A DNA stretch of 42,061 nucleotides, from positions 1 to 42,061 of IMG/VR virus record IMGVR_UViG_3300008116_000303. One strand, written 5' to 3'. The translations under genes were made by a program, and so were the position numbers. Under the pieces are notes generated by a model. That model saw only the letters and a list, made by a program, of their open reading frames with translations. It searched no databases and was not told the origin of the DNA. The stretch is from a virus. The number at the start of each line of letters is the position of its first letter. Position 1 is the stretch's first letter. Shown here in pieces: positions 24,533 through 30,766 of the stretch.

Positions 24533-24550
24533 CTCTTACACTATCATATT

Positions 24551-25162
24551 ATGAAAAAGATATATTTCACAGCTGTTTTACTGGTATCTGTACTGATACT
24601 TATTAGCGTCCAAGCAATGAATATAACCCAAACAATCTATATTCAACCGCTTGGCAAGGTTAAATTCGAGTATCTAACAGCAGTAAAACGTTCATTAGAG
24701 TCTTTTTATAAGGTAAAATGTGTAATCATGAGTCAAATAGATCCAACCGAAGATGTTATATCTAAACCTAGAAGACGTATTGATGCCTCTATGGCACTTA
24801 ATAAGTACAATTCTAGCAATCACACCATCATTGTGACTGAACGAGATATATCACACTTTAAATCAGTCTCTCAACCAGACTGGGGCATCTTTGGCCTTGC
24901 TACTAAACCTGGTAAAATAGCAATAGTATCAAGTTATAGATTACATAACCCTGATAAAAAACTCATAATCACTAGATTACAAAAGATAGCTATCCACGAA
25001 CTTGGTCATAATCTTGGTCTTGCTCACTGTAATAAAGATATCAAATGCTTGATGTCAGCAGCTGGCGGGACAATAAAACAAGTAGATCAAGAAGATATAT
25101 ACTTCTGTACATCTTGTAAAAGAAACCTCATTCATTCAACCTTATTAAATCTTGAAAGATGA
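24551..25162 (+). CDS. Secreted archaemetzincin-type zinc metalloprotease
   Basis: 203 aa. An N-terminal hydrophobic segment (residues 5-22, TAVLLVSVLILISVQAM) is a likely signal peptide or anchor. The zinc site HELGHNLGLAHC (149-160) is followed by C166, M168 and C186-T-S-C189, which reproduces the archaemetzincin signature HExxHxxGxxHC-x5-C-x-M-x17-CxxC. FGLATKPGKIAIVSSYRL upstream is also typical of the family. Catalytic E150 is intact. The enzyme would act in the periplasm or at the outer surface. It overlaps the lipoprotein gene by 4 nt (ATGA). Confidence 0.88.
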   Translation: MKKIYFTAVLLVSVLILISVQAMNITQTIYIQPLGKVKFEYLTAVKRSLESFYKVKCVIMSQIDPTEDVISKPRRRIDASMALNKYNSSNHTIIVTERDISHFKSVSQPDWGIFGLATKPGKIAIVSSYRLHNPDKKLIITRLQKIAIHELGHNLGLAHCNKDIKCLMSAAGGTIKQVDQEDIYFCTSCKRNLIHSTLLNLER

Positions 25163-25323
25163 AATCATCAAAAGATCTCACGCCTTCACAAGTAATACTA
25201 ATCATGATTATATTCATGAGTATACTGTCTGGGCTTACCAGTTGTTCTTCTACCAGAAACGGCTATGGCTGTAAAGGTAAAGAATCATGGGAAAAACTAG
25301 TTAGAAGGATAAATAGTCCTTAA
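25159..25323 (+). CDS. Small lipoprotein, 54 aa
   Basis: ATG at 25159 inside the ATGA overlap with the protease stop; TAA at 25321-25323. It reads MKSSKDLTPSQVILIMIIFM, then a lipobox-like LTSC (Cys29), then CSSTRNGYGCKGKESWEKLV. The mature part is only ~26 residues. Small lipoproteins with a GYGC-type motif occur in Bacteroidota genomes. Translational coupling with the protease suggests joint action at the envelope, for example targeting, inhibition or immunity; this is inference. Confidence 0.7.
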   Translation: MKSSKDLTPSQVILIMIIFMSILSGLTSCSSTRNGYGCKGKESWEKLVRRINSP

Positions 25324-25353
25324 ACAGGGTGTTTAATGGTTAAGTAAAGCAAG

Positions 25354-25383
25354 CCCGCTGACGTAACGTTGGCGGGTTTTTTT
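25354..25383 (+). terminator. Rho-independent terminator
   Basis: GCCCGCTGACGTAACGTTGGCGGG forms a nearly perfect stem followed by seven T. It ends the envelope cassette transcript. Confidence 0.92.
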
Positions 25384-25415
25384 CTCTATTTTTTTATCTT
25401 TAAATATAATTCCAC

Positions 25416-25562
25416 ATGGAAAAAACTCTAATCATGGGTAAAAGACATACCCTAAAATTTATTAAGAACACTATATTCTTTGGTTTCAGTTATGATAAAC
25501 CAAAGCTATACTTAGTATTCTTCTGCTTTATAATAGAATTAGACTTTCGTAAAAGCAAATAA
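25416..25562 (+). CDS. Small basic protein, 48 aa
   Basis: ATG at 25416 (an alternative ATG at 25434), TAA at 25560-25562. Reads MEKTLIMGKRHTLKFIKNTI and ends FCFIIELDFRKSK. Its strand-like, aromatic C-terminal half resembles that of the 51-aa protein at 28811 (both alternate F/Y/L/I and end with a charged tail). Function unknown. It follows a terminator, so it needs its own promoter. Confidence 0.55.
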   Translation: MEKTLIMGKRHTLKFIKNTIFFGFSYDKPKLYLVFFCFIIELDFRKSK

Positions 25563-25596
25563 GTTTTAATATTTCTAACCACCTAAATTCATTAAC

Positions 25597-26007
25597 GTGA
25601 AAACATTTCAGATTTCTCTAAATGGTATGGACCCTAGTAAGGTGTACATCCAACAAAAACGCTATGCAAACGGAAGAGTTCGTTTAGATCTATTAGATCT
25701 TATGGATGGTTTTCCTCACAGTATAGCAACAGTAAACTTACCAGATGTACTTCTGGAAGACAATGAGATTCTTGTAAAAGACTACTCAGAAAATGAAGGC
25801 ATGCTTGATTTCCTTACAGCAAACAATATTGTAATCCCAACAGATAAGGGAGTACATTCAGGTTTTGTATGGATACCAGTATGTAAATTAAATCCTGAAT
25901 CTGAGTGGGGATATGATCAAAGAGACTATCTTGATTATGTTATAGAAAAACATAACAAAGAACAAGAAGGTCTTGACGCAGTCATGTCTCAGTATGATCC
26001 GTCTTAA
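25597..26007 (+). CDS. Protein of unknown function (GTG start)
   Basis: 136 aa, start GTG 25597 placed 9 nt after the leader motif TTCTAACCACCTAAAT (25573-25588), which supports this start. The protein is beta-rich at first (KVYIQQKRYANGRVRLDLLD), acidic in the middle (DVLLEDNEILVKDYSENEGM) and helical at the end (RDYLDYVIEKHNKEQEGLDA). No family or catalytic motif recognised. The leader it shares with other genes suggests co-regulated early expression. Confidence 0.72.
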   Translation: MKTFQISLNGMDPSKVYIQQKRYANGRVRLDLLDLMDGFPHSIATVNLPDVLLEDNEILVKDYSENEGMLDFLTANNIVIPTDKGVHSGFVWIPVCKLNPESEWGYDQRDYLDYVIEKHNKEQEGLDAVMSQYDPS

Positions 26008-26019
26008 AATCATAATTAT

Positions 26020-26181
26020 ATGATACTAAGAATCATCTATTGGATATTAGACATTAAAAAGTCTGAGCCTTTCCAATTAAAAGAACGTAAACATGAACCT
26101 CCTGCACCAGGCTTTTATGAATGGTGCAAAGAGTTCAAAGTAGGAATCTTACATAATAAGAATTCTTATTTCCCGGATTAA
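26020..26181 (+). CDS. Small protein, 53 aa
   Basis: ATG 26020, TAA 26179-26181. It reads MILRIIYWILDIKKSEPFQL and ends HNKNSYFPD. There is a short hydrophobic N-terminus, then a basic and proline-containing region (KERKHEPPAPGFYEWCKEFK). It lies 12 nt after the preceding stop and is likely co-transcribed. Unknown function. Confidence 0.55.
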   Translation: MILRIIYWILDIKKSEPFQLKERKHEPPAPGFYEWCKEFKVGILHNKNSYFPD

Positions 26182-26283
26182 AATCCCCCAAGAAAGAGGT
26201 GTTGGACCTATTCTACTTCACAGAACGGGCAGTTGATGGTAAGCTCTAAACCATTACTTTTTTACTTAACTAATCTTAATTCT

Positions 26284-26559
26284 ATGGGTAAGTTTACACA
26301 ACATGCCTCACAAGAAAAACACAAAACCAGAGAATATATTCTGGAACAGATTCCAAAGTTAAAAAAGCGTAAGCCACGTCTTCTTACTTTACCAGCAGAT
26401 AATTTCATCTTTGAAAAGATGGTACTCAAACGTTATCCAAATGCAATCATTGATTGTATGGAGATAGACCGTGTATTATACCGTCAAGTAAAAGATAATC
26501 TTCCCTGTAAAGTAAACTATGAGTTCGGTCGGCAACCTATCTACTACAAACCTGTATAG
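26284..26559 (+). CDS. Methyltransferase-like protein, N-terminal fragment
   Basis: 91 aa from ATG 26284. It reads MGKFTQHASQEKHKTREYIL, then PRLLTLPADNFIFEKMVLKR and NAIIDCMEID, a pattern that resembles the SAM-binding beta1/beta2 region of a Rossmann methyltransferase-like phage protein. After VNYEFG the frame runs out (RQPIYYKPV-stop), just where the next open frame takes over. I read it with the next entry as one gene that lost an internal segment and its frame. No motif IV (catalytic) is left in either part. Confidence 0.6.
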   Translation: MGKFTQHASQEKHKTREYILEQIPKLKKRKPRLLTLPADNFIFEKMVLKRYPNAIIDCMEIDRVLYRQVKDNLPCKVNYEFGRQPIYYKPV

Positions 26560-26824
26560 TCTTATATCAGTAGCACAGACCTCTATTAAGAAGAACTGCA
26601 TATTTGCATTTACTTTATCCTCACATCGTGAGCAAAGAGGACAGATCTTTACAGAACTGTACAATTGTACAGATATTGATCAGTTCAGATATAAAGTATT
26701 TCCAGATATGCTTACAAAAATGGCCCGTATTTTTAATCCAAAGTTCAGTCTTCAAAAAATTCTGAGGTATCAGAACGAAGGTTGTCCTATTCCTATGTCT
26801 CTTTATTTATTTACCAATTCTTAA
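26519..26824 (+). CDS. Methyltransferase-like protein, C-terminal fragment
   Basis: 101 aa open frame overlapping the previous one by 41 nt in the +1 register. The useful sequence starts around GNLSTTNLYSLISVAQTSIK and continues with CIFAFTLSSHREQRGQIFTE and KMARIFNPKFSLQKILRYQN, resembling the second half of the same fold (strands 5-7). The region that should join the halves (a D-L-I-F/W-L-D type strand) is absent, so a deletion with frame loss is the simplest reading. It may still be translated from its internal ATG. Confidence 0.55.
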   Translation: MSSVGNLSTTNLYSLISVAQTSIKKNCIFAFTLSSHREQRGQIFTELYNCTDIDQFRYKVFPDMLTKMARIFNPKFSLQKILRYQNEGCPIPMSLYLFTNS

Positions 26825-26834
26825 AAAATCATTT

Positions 26835-27200
26835 ATGAAATTTCCAGTTGCACAAGTACGCGAAAACTTTATCAAAGATTGTATGTCAGGTAACTTTAAA
26901 ACCCAAGAGCTTATTAAGAAATATAAGTTCCCAAATGCTCAGGATTACTATCTGACAACTAGCATGTTAAGAAAGAAAGGATTACTTCCTAAATCTAAAT
27001 TGTCTGAATCTATTAAAAAGTATTGGGCTAAGAAAAAAGCTGAAACACAGGCTCCTATACAGACTAAGGTTACAAAAGATCAACCTTTATCTGATTTTAG
27101 AACTGTATACTTTAAAGACTTTACTGTTCAGATCCATAAGAAAGCTATGGCAAGACTTGTTGTAGATCACAACAATAACTTGCATATCTTGAACAGTTAA
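26835..27200 (+). CDS. HTH-type regulator, paralogue of 31340 gene
   Basis: 121 aa. The N-terminal helices VRENFIKDCMSGNFKTQELI and TTSMLRKKGLLPKSKLSES suggest a helix-turn-helix of the type used by phage regulators. A basic linker follows (KKYWAKKKAETQAPIQTKVT). The C-terminal strands FKDFTVQIHKKAMARLVVDH resemble those of the 113-aa protein at 31340 (FKVVVNGTEVNISGAKYVHV), so the two look paralogous. It directly precedes a structured RNA gene. DNA-binding is inferred. Confidence 0.68.
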   Translation: MKFPVAQVRENFIKDCMSGNFKTQELIKKYKFPNAQDYYLTTSMLRKKGLLPKSKLSESIKKYWAKKKAETQAPIQTKVTKDQPLSDFRTVYFKDFTVQIHKKAMARLVVDHNNNLHILNS

Positions 27201-27204
27201 ACTC

Positions 27205-27452
27205 GGTGAAGCTAGCGGCAGCTAGTATGGGCATGCTCATGCTCTAATCTTGAAAACAGGAATTGATCAACCATGAGCTACTACAGATGATATGGCTGTC
27301 GTGAGGGGGGCTTACGAAAAAGACTGCTGCTTTGATTAAGTTCATATTAGTCAGTTTGTCAGAGTAGTAAATAAAACACCGACACTAGCAGCTTAGCTGA
27401 CTAGAATTAGGAAACACCAACCACAATCAGTACGTCAAGCTGATTATTTTTT
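27205..27452 (+). ncRNA. Structured small RNA with terminator
   Basis: A non-coding stretch of ~250 nt. Helices: CTAGC-GGCA-GCTAG 27212-27225; GCTCATG 27235-27241 with CATGAGC 27272-27278; GCTGCT 27326-27331 with AGCAGC 27387-27392; TAGTCAG 27348-27354 with CTGACTA 27397-27403; TGTC/GACA 27357-27384. The GCTGCT and TAGTCAG helices interleave, which is a pseudoknot arrangement. It ends in a terminator, AATCAG 27425-27430 with CTGATT 27440-27445, followed by ATTTTTT, 18 nt before the next start codon. A discrete RNA gene is therefore likelier than a simple leader. Confidence 0.6.
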
Positions 27453-27470
27453 AACCTTAATTCATTAAAC

Positions 27471-28043
27471 ATGAAAAGTATTTGCTTAAACCACGATGGA
27501 GAAAACGCTGTTGAGATGTTTGATCTCACAAGAGAAGACGGCCATCGTATCAAAAACCTTATAACCTTTGAAACACTAAAAGGTTATTTATTATCTGATG
27601 AGTTATATACAGATGATACAGCTCCAAGAATTCTAACAACCAAATCAGGTTGTATAGAAAGATGCTTAGATCGTTTGTATACAGATTCTGAAAAAGCCTT
27701 TTTCTTTATGATATTTATTAATACTCATGAAGGCATTGGTAAAGCTTATTCTATATATAAGCATTTAGATGAACACATTGAAAGAATGACACAGAGCGAT
27801 GATTATAATAATCTTGATGACGGTATTGATGGTCAACTTAAAAAGCTTATTGTCAAGAAGATAAGTCAAGATATAAAAAAAAAGTTTGCTCTTATTGGTG
27901 AAGTTCTTGAATGTATAAAGAACAACAATTATAACTATGAGCTCTTTATGGATGAATTCAGCGAAAAGTATGATGATTTAACTGATGCTATTGCTGAAAA
28001 TTTAACAGAGCTCAGAAGAAGAATGAATAATGATGAGGATTAG
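27471..28043 (+). CDS. Protein of unknown function, 190 aa
   Basis: The start lies just after the leader TTTTTTAACCTTAATTCATTAAACATG, related to the repeated leader motif. The protein is acidic and helical, with MKSICLNHDGENAVEMFDLT at the start, a cysteine pair (SGCIERC, residues ~60-65), and a helical C-terminus (KLIVKKISQDIKKKFALIGE; LFMDEFSEKYDDLTDAIAEN). A strong terminator follows, so it is a single-gene transcript. No family recognised. Confidence 0.72.
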   Translation: MKSICLNHDGENAVEMFDLTREDGHRIKNLITFETLKGYLLSDELYTDDTAPRILTTKSGCIERCLDRLYTDSEKAFFFMIFINTHEGIGKAYSIYKHLDEHIERMTQSDDYNNLDDGIDGQLKKLIVKKISQDIKKKFALIGEVLECIKNNNYNYELFMDEFSEKYDDLTDAIAENLTELRRRMNNDED

Positions 28044-28054
28044 GGTTGGTAAAG

Positions 28055-28096
28055 TACCAGGAAGTCCCAGTAATGGGGCTTTCTTGGTATATTTTT
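28055..28096 (+). terminator. Rho-independent terminator
   Basis: TACCAGGAA-GTCCC-AGTAAT-GGGGC-TTTCTTGGTA forms a long hairpin (28055-28089) followed by five T. It ends the 190-aa gene transcript. Confidence 0.88.
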
Positions 28097-28125
28097 GTAG
28101 AACATAAAATAATTACATAAATTTG
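28094..28125 (+). promoter_or_regulatory. Bacteroidota-type vegetative promoter
   Basis: TTTG (28094-28097), a 20-nt spacer, then TAAATTTG (28118-28125), an exact match to TTTG-N19-21-TAnnTTTG used by the primary sigma factor of Bacteroidota. The ATG of the winged-helix gene is at 28134, so the mRNA would have almost no leader. Confidence 0.75.
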
Positions 28126-28133
28126 TTCACATT

Positions 28134-28421
28134 ATGACAGTCCTTAATCAAAGATTAAACGGTGGGTTTGGTCAGTGCACAACTACAGTAATGAGAGATC
28201 CGACTATTAGTCTGAGAGATAAAGCGTTGTATGCATATCTGTCAACATTTGCAGATAGTAGAAATAATCAGCTACGGGTCAGTGTGTATAAAATGGCAGC
28301 AGAATTAAACGTGAGTAAGATTACTGTAATAAGATCATTAAAAGCTCTGGAAGATAGTAATATTATAAAGAGAATGTCAATTGGAAAAGGTAAGTCAAAA
28401 GTTACTATTCTTTTAAAATAA
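28134..28421 (+). CDS. Winged-helix DNA-binding protein (replication/regulation)
   Basis: 95 aa. The sequence VMRDPTISLRDKALYAYLST and ELNVSKITVIRSLKALEDSN followed by IIKRMSIGKGKSKVTILLK matches the helix-turn-helix plus wing found in phage replication initiators and RepA/DnaD-like N-domains. It is short: only the DNA-binding domain is present. A host-type promoter lies directly before it, so early expression by host polymerase is likely. It could act as repressor, activator or origin binder. Confidence 0.8.
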   Translation: MTVLNQRLNGGFGQCTTTVMRDPTISLRDKALYAYLSTFADSRNNQLRVSVYKMAAELNVSKITVIRSLKALEDSNIIKRMSIGKGKSKVTILLK

Positions 28422-28437
28422 CTGACTGATTGTAATA

Positions 28438-28697
28438 GACTTATGTAAGTCGTAACGCCTTCGGGTAGCATTAACCTGTTATGATAGTCACAAACAAAGA
28501 AGGTCTGATCTTAGGAGCTATGTAGCGTATTAAATATAATTACCAGGACGAGTATCGGCAAAAGGTTCGTTTATACTTAGTAGTACGACATGAAGATAGA
28601 GCTCCGTCAAACGAACAGTATATCAACTGAGTAGCATGATCAAGGACAGCGTGGACCCATAAGAACTATTGAACCCTGAGGTAGACCTTTTTTTAAC
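28438..28697 (+). ncRNA. Structured RNA with long closing helix and pseudoknot
   Basis: A ~200-nt core is closed by AAAGAAGGTCT (28496-28506) pairing with AGACCTTTTTT (28683-28693). Inside, GTTCGTTT 28565-28572 pairs 8 bp with AAACGAAC 28609-28616, and ATACT 28573-28577 can pair with AGTAT 28617-28621, an H-type pseudoknot. A hairpin GACTTATGTAAGTC (28438-28451) lies just upstream. No coding frame fits. It follows the winged-helix gene and precedes the tmRNA region. Known class not recognised. Confidence 0.55.
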
Positions 28698-28703
28698 TAA
28701 TTC

Positions 28704-28781
28704 AGTCTAGCTAATAGACTTAAACTAGATGCCGGCATACCGTATCTGTGGCGTCACAGCAGATGGGATCTGGTATGCATC
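28704..28781 (+). promoter_or_regulatory. Compact hairpin cluster before 51-aa gene
   Basis: AGTCTA/TAGACT (28704-28720) is followed by GCATACC 28735-28741 pairing with GGTATGC 28772-28778, which encloses CTGTG-GCGT-CACAG 28746-28759 with an alternative ATCTG/CAGAT pairing. The alternatives share bases, so it could switch. It lies 30 nt before the start of the 51-aa gene. Confidence 0.45.
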
Positions 28782-28810
28782 ACAAGTATACCAACTTTTT
28801 AAACTTTTAT

Positions 28811-28966
28811 ATGAAATTAAAACTGAGTAGTCACTTTGATACTTATTACATTCTGCCAGGATTACGTATCTATTATGATACTTTTTATGAAGGAGGACTA
28901 TCACGTTTTTCCTTAGAAGTATTCTGGCTTAAATGGAGTATAGATCTGGTCTTTATAGACCGATAA
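28811..28966 (+). CDS. Small protein, 51 aa
   Basis: I choose ATG 28811 (MKLKLSSHFDTYYILPGLRI), since the longer frame from GTG 28748 lies within the hairpin cluster. The rest reads YYDTFYEGGLSRFSLEVFWL and KWSIDLVFIDR. It is strand-like and aromatic, similar in style to the 48-aa protein at 25416. Its stop is 7 nt before the 5' end of the tmRNA. Function unknown. Confidence 0.55.
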   Translation: MKLKLSSHFDTYYILPGLRIYYDTFYEGGLSRFSLEVFWLKWSIDLVFIDR

Positions 28967-28972
28967 GTATAT

Positions 28973-29653
28973 GGGGGTGCCTGGTTTTGACAGACATGTA
29001 GAGAGTTAGTAAACATGCGGACCTTTGGTAGAAGTGGTCCTTAAATAAACTGCAAACGATAAACGGCAAGACACAGTCTGACCGTGTAGCAGAAGGAGAA
29101 GCTATCTTGGCTTCTATCTTCGGTGAAGTAGCAGTAGCTGCCTAACCCTACGGGGGATCTATCCCTGGCAACAGAAAATAGTAAACTGACATGCCTTAAG
29201 GTTGGAACCCTGGATAGGCCCAGGAGAAAGGAGCTATAAACAGAGTTAGCCTTCGCATTAAGAACTACGTTCCCAAAGCGTAAATCTTTCCAGTTGCTCC
29301 CGACATGTCAACGAATAGACAGAGTCCTATGATGGTAGTTTACTACCGGATACTTATGGCGTGCTGATATTCAAAACCGCTCCGCACTGGAAGTTAGAAT
29401 AGTTATAAAAGGTTCTAACGAAGGGAGGATAAAAAGCAGCCTAATGATATTAAGAGCTATGCTCCCAAAATCACGAACCATCCTCCAGTACTCCCGAGCA
29501 ACAACTAAAACTGAAGTTGTAAATAGACAGTTAACTCTACGGTGCAGGCTGTCACAATTCTTCAAAGATTTGTGACATATCAGTACTAAGCATGTGATAC
29601 GTTTTACTTTCTTGTCTCTTGTTTGGACGCGGGTTCGACTCCCGCCACCTCCA
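28973..29653 (+). ncRNA. ssrA: tmRNA (transfer-messenger RNA), expanded
   Basis: 681 nt against ~350-400 usual. The acceptor GGGGGTG pairs with CACCTCC, with G3:U70 for alanylation and discriminator A. T arm GCGGG-TTCGACT-CCCGC. P2 is ACATGC 29013-29018 with GCATGT 29590-29595, and PK1 includes GGACC/GGTCC 29019-29040. The tag frame probably resumes at GGC 29065 (start GKTQSDRV) and ends GEVAVAA-TAA at 29143-29145, giving 26 codons; resuming at GCA 29052 would give ANDKRQDTV instead. Between tag and P2, a ~100-nt pseudoknot unit appears twice (29225-29322 and 29420-29530). It would rescue stalled ribosomes and tag products for proteolysis. Confidence 0.92.
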
Positions 29654-29684
29654 CTGCCTCATATGGCAAGCAAGCAATCGTTAA

Positions 29685-29716
29685 CCCTGGCGTTTCTACG
29701 CTGGGGGTATTTTTTA
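29685..29716 (+). terminator. tmRNA terminator
   Basis: CCCTGGCGT-TTCT-ACGCTGGGG with two wobble pairs, followed by GTATTTTTT, 32 nt past the tmRNA 3' end. Confidence 0.88.
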
Positions 29717-29728
29717 AATTAGTAGCTT

Positions 29729-29923
29729 ATGAATATATGCCCTATTTGTAATCAACAGTATACACCTGTAGATGTTCATGGACACGTACAATGTAGTGTC
29801 TGTAAGACAAACATACAGCCATGTTGTCAAGGAGACACTTGTAACATGACTTATTTAGAAGACAAAGGACCACAGTATGACTCTGCTGGGTTCCAAGAAA
29901 CAGACAGAGATGTCACAGAATAA
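29729..29923 (+). CDS. Small zinc-ribbon protein
   Basis: 64 aa with CPIC (residues 4-7) and CSVC (22-25) as a classic ribbon, followed by PCCQGDTC, three more cysteines that may form a second site. The tail is acidic (YDSAGFQETDRDVTE). It is the first gene after the tmRNA terminator and overlaps the next gene by 14 nt. This type is common in Bacteroidota phages by recollection; function unknown. Confidence 0.78.
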   Translation: MNICPICNQQYTPVDVHGHVQCSVCKTNIQPCCQGDTCNMTYLEDKGPQYDSAGFQETDRDVTE

Positions 29924-30203
29924 TCACCTTTTAATCTGTAGCTGTCATAGTACAGAACATCAAATGGTATTTTACAAATCTGATGGTACTGATTGGTATC
30001 CTCCAGAAGTTTATGTGCATGTACACCTAGTAAAAAGATCATTCTGGTACCGTTTAAAGTATGGACTAAAATATATCTTTGGACATACATCTAAATACGG
30101 TGCATGGGATGAGTTTATTATGGATAACTCACATATAAATGATTTAGAGAACATCATTAAACATCTAAAAGATGAAGAAGTACCAACAGCTCCCAATCCC
30201 TAA
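29910..30203 (+). CDS. Conserved-type phage protein of unknown function
   Basis: 97 aa from ATG 29910, which overlaps the zinc-ribbon stop by 14 nt; an upstream ATG at 29877 would lie wholly inside that gene. Reads MSQNNHLLICSCHSTEHQMV, then VHLVKRSFWYRLKYGLKYIF and GAWDEFIMD. The CSC-STEHQ and FWxRLKxGxKYIFG segments recur in small proteins of many tailed phages by my recollection, but without a known role. Confidence 0.75.
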   Translation: MSQNNHLLICSCHSTEHQMVFYKSDGTDWYPPEVYVHVHLVKRSFWYRLKYGLKYIFGHTSKYGAWDEFIMDNSHINDLENIIKHLKDEEVPTAPNP

Positions 30204-30756
30204 GGATTCAGCATGGAGCAGAAACAAATGGCTCAGATATGTGCCAACAAGTATTAAACAGTTCTTTCAAGGACTGAGAAACATTCTTAGATGGATGCCT
30301 ACAATCTATAGAGATAAGCACTGGGATCATTCTTTTCTTAACGATATACTGCAAAAGAAGTTAGAGTTCATGAGAGAAGAACTTGTTACAGCTAACCGTT
30401 TTGTTGGTGTAGAAAAAGTAAATAAAGATATAACCCTTGCTCTTAATCTATTAGAACGTATAAAACATGACTATTATGCCCTAGAAATGTATGAGTACAT
30501 CAAAAACTCTCATGAGTTTGTACCAGCAGACGTAACGGGTGATTACTTTGTCATGCAAGACACAATCCTAGAAGATAATCTAGAGGAATACTTAGCTAAA
30601 TATAAACATACAGCTAAGAAACTTCGTAAAAAGTATAAACTAAAACTTTATCAAACAGAAAAGCTAGCATTTAGAGTATCTGATTATAATCAGCAAAAGT
30701 GCGAGCGTATATTCTGGAAACTATTAAACTATAAACTTACCCATTGGTGGGACTAA
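30172..30756 (+). CDS. Phage protein of unknown function, helical
   Basis: 194 aa, start MKKYQQLPIPKDSAWSRNKW overlapping the preceding gene by 32 nt. It has a basic aromatic region (KQFFQGLRNILRWMPTIYRD) and a helical core (DILQKKLEFMREELVTANRF; LALNLLERIKHDYYALEMYE). The middle WDHSFLNDILQKKLEFM resembles a protein type seen in several phages, probably DNA-metabolism related, but I cannot name it. It ends KLTHWWD. Confidence 0.7.
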   Translation: MKKYQQLPIPKDSAWSRNKWLRYVPTSIKQFFQGLRNILRWMPTIYRDKHWDHSFLNDILQKKLEFMREELVTANRFVGVEKVNKDITLALNLLERIKHDYYALEMYEYIKNSHEFVPADVTGDYFVMQDTILEDNLEEYLAKYKHTAKKLRKKYKLKLYQTEKLAFRVSDYNQQKCERIFWKLLNYKLTHWWD

Positions 30757-30766
30757 AATTAAAAGT

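Noticed and set aside
28748-28966. Longer GTG start for the 51-aa protein
   Set aside because: The added 21 codons lie in the hairpin cluster; ATG 28811 gives a better-shaped protein.
28973-29653. Group I intron inside the tmRNA as the cause of its length
   Set aside because: I saw no convincing P, Q, R, S core elements, and the T arm is uninterrupted. The extra length is largely explained by the duplicated pseudoknot units and the long tag frame.
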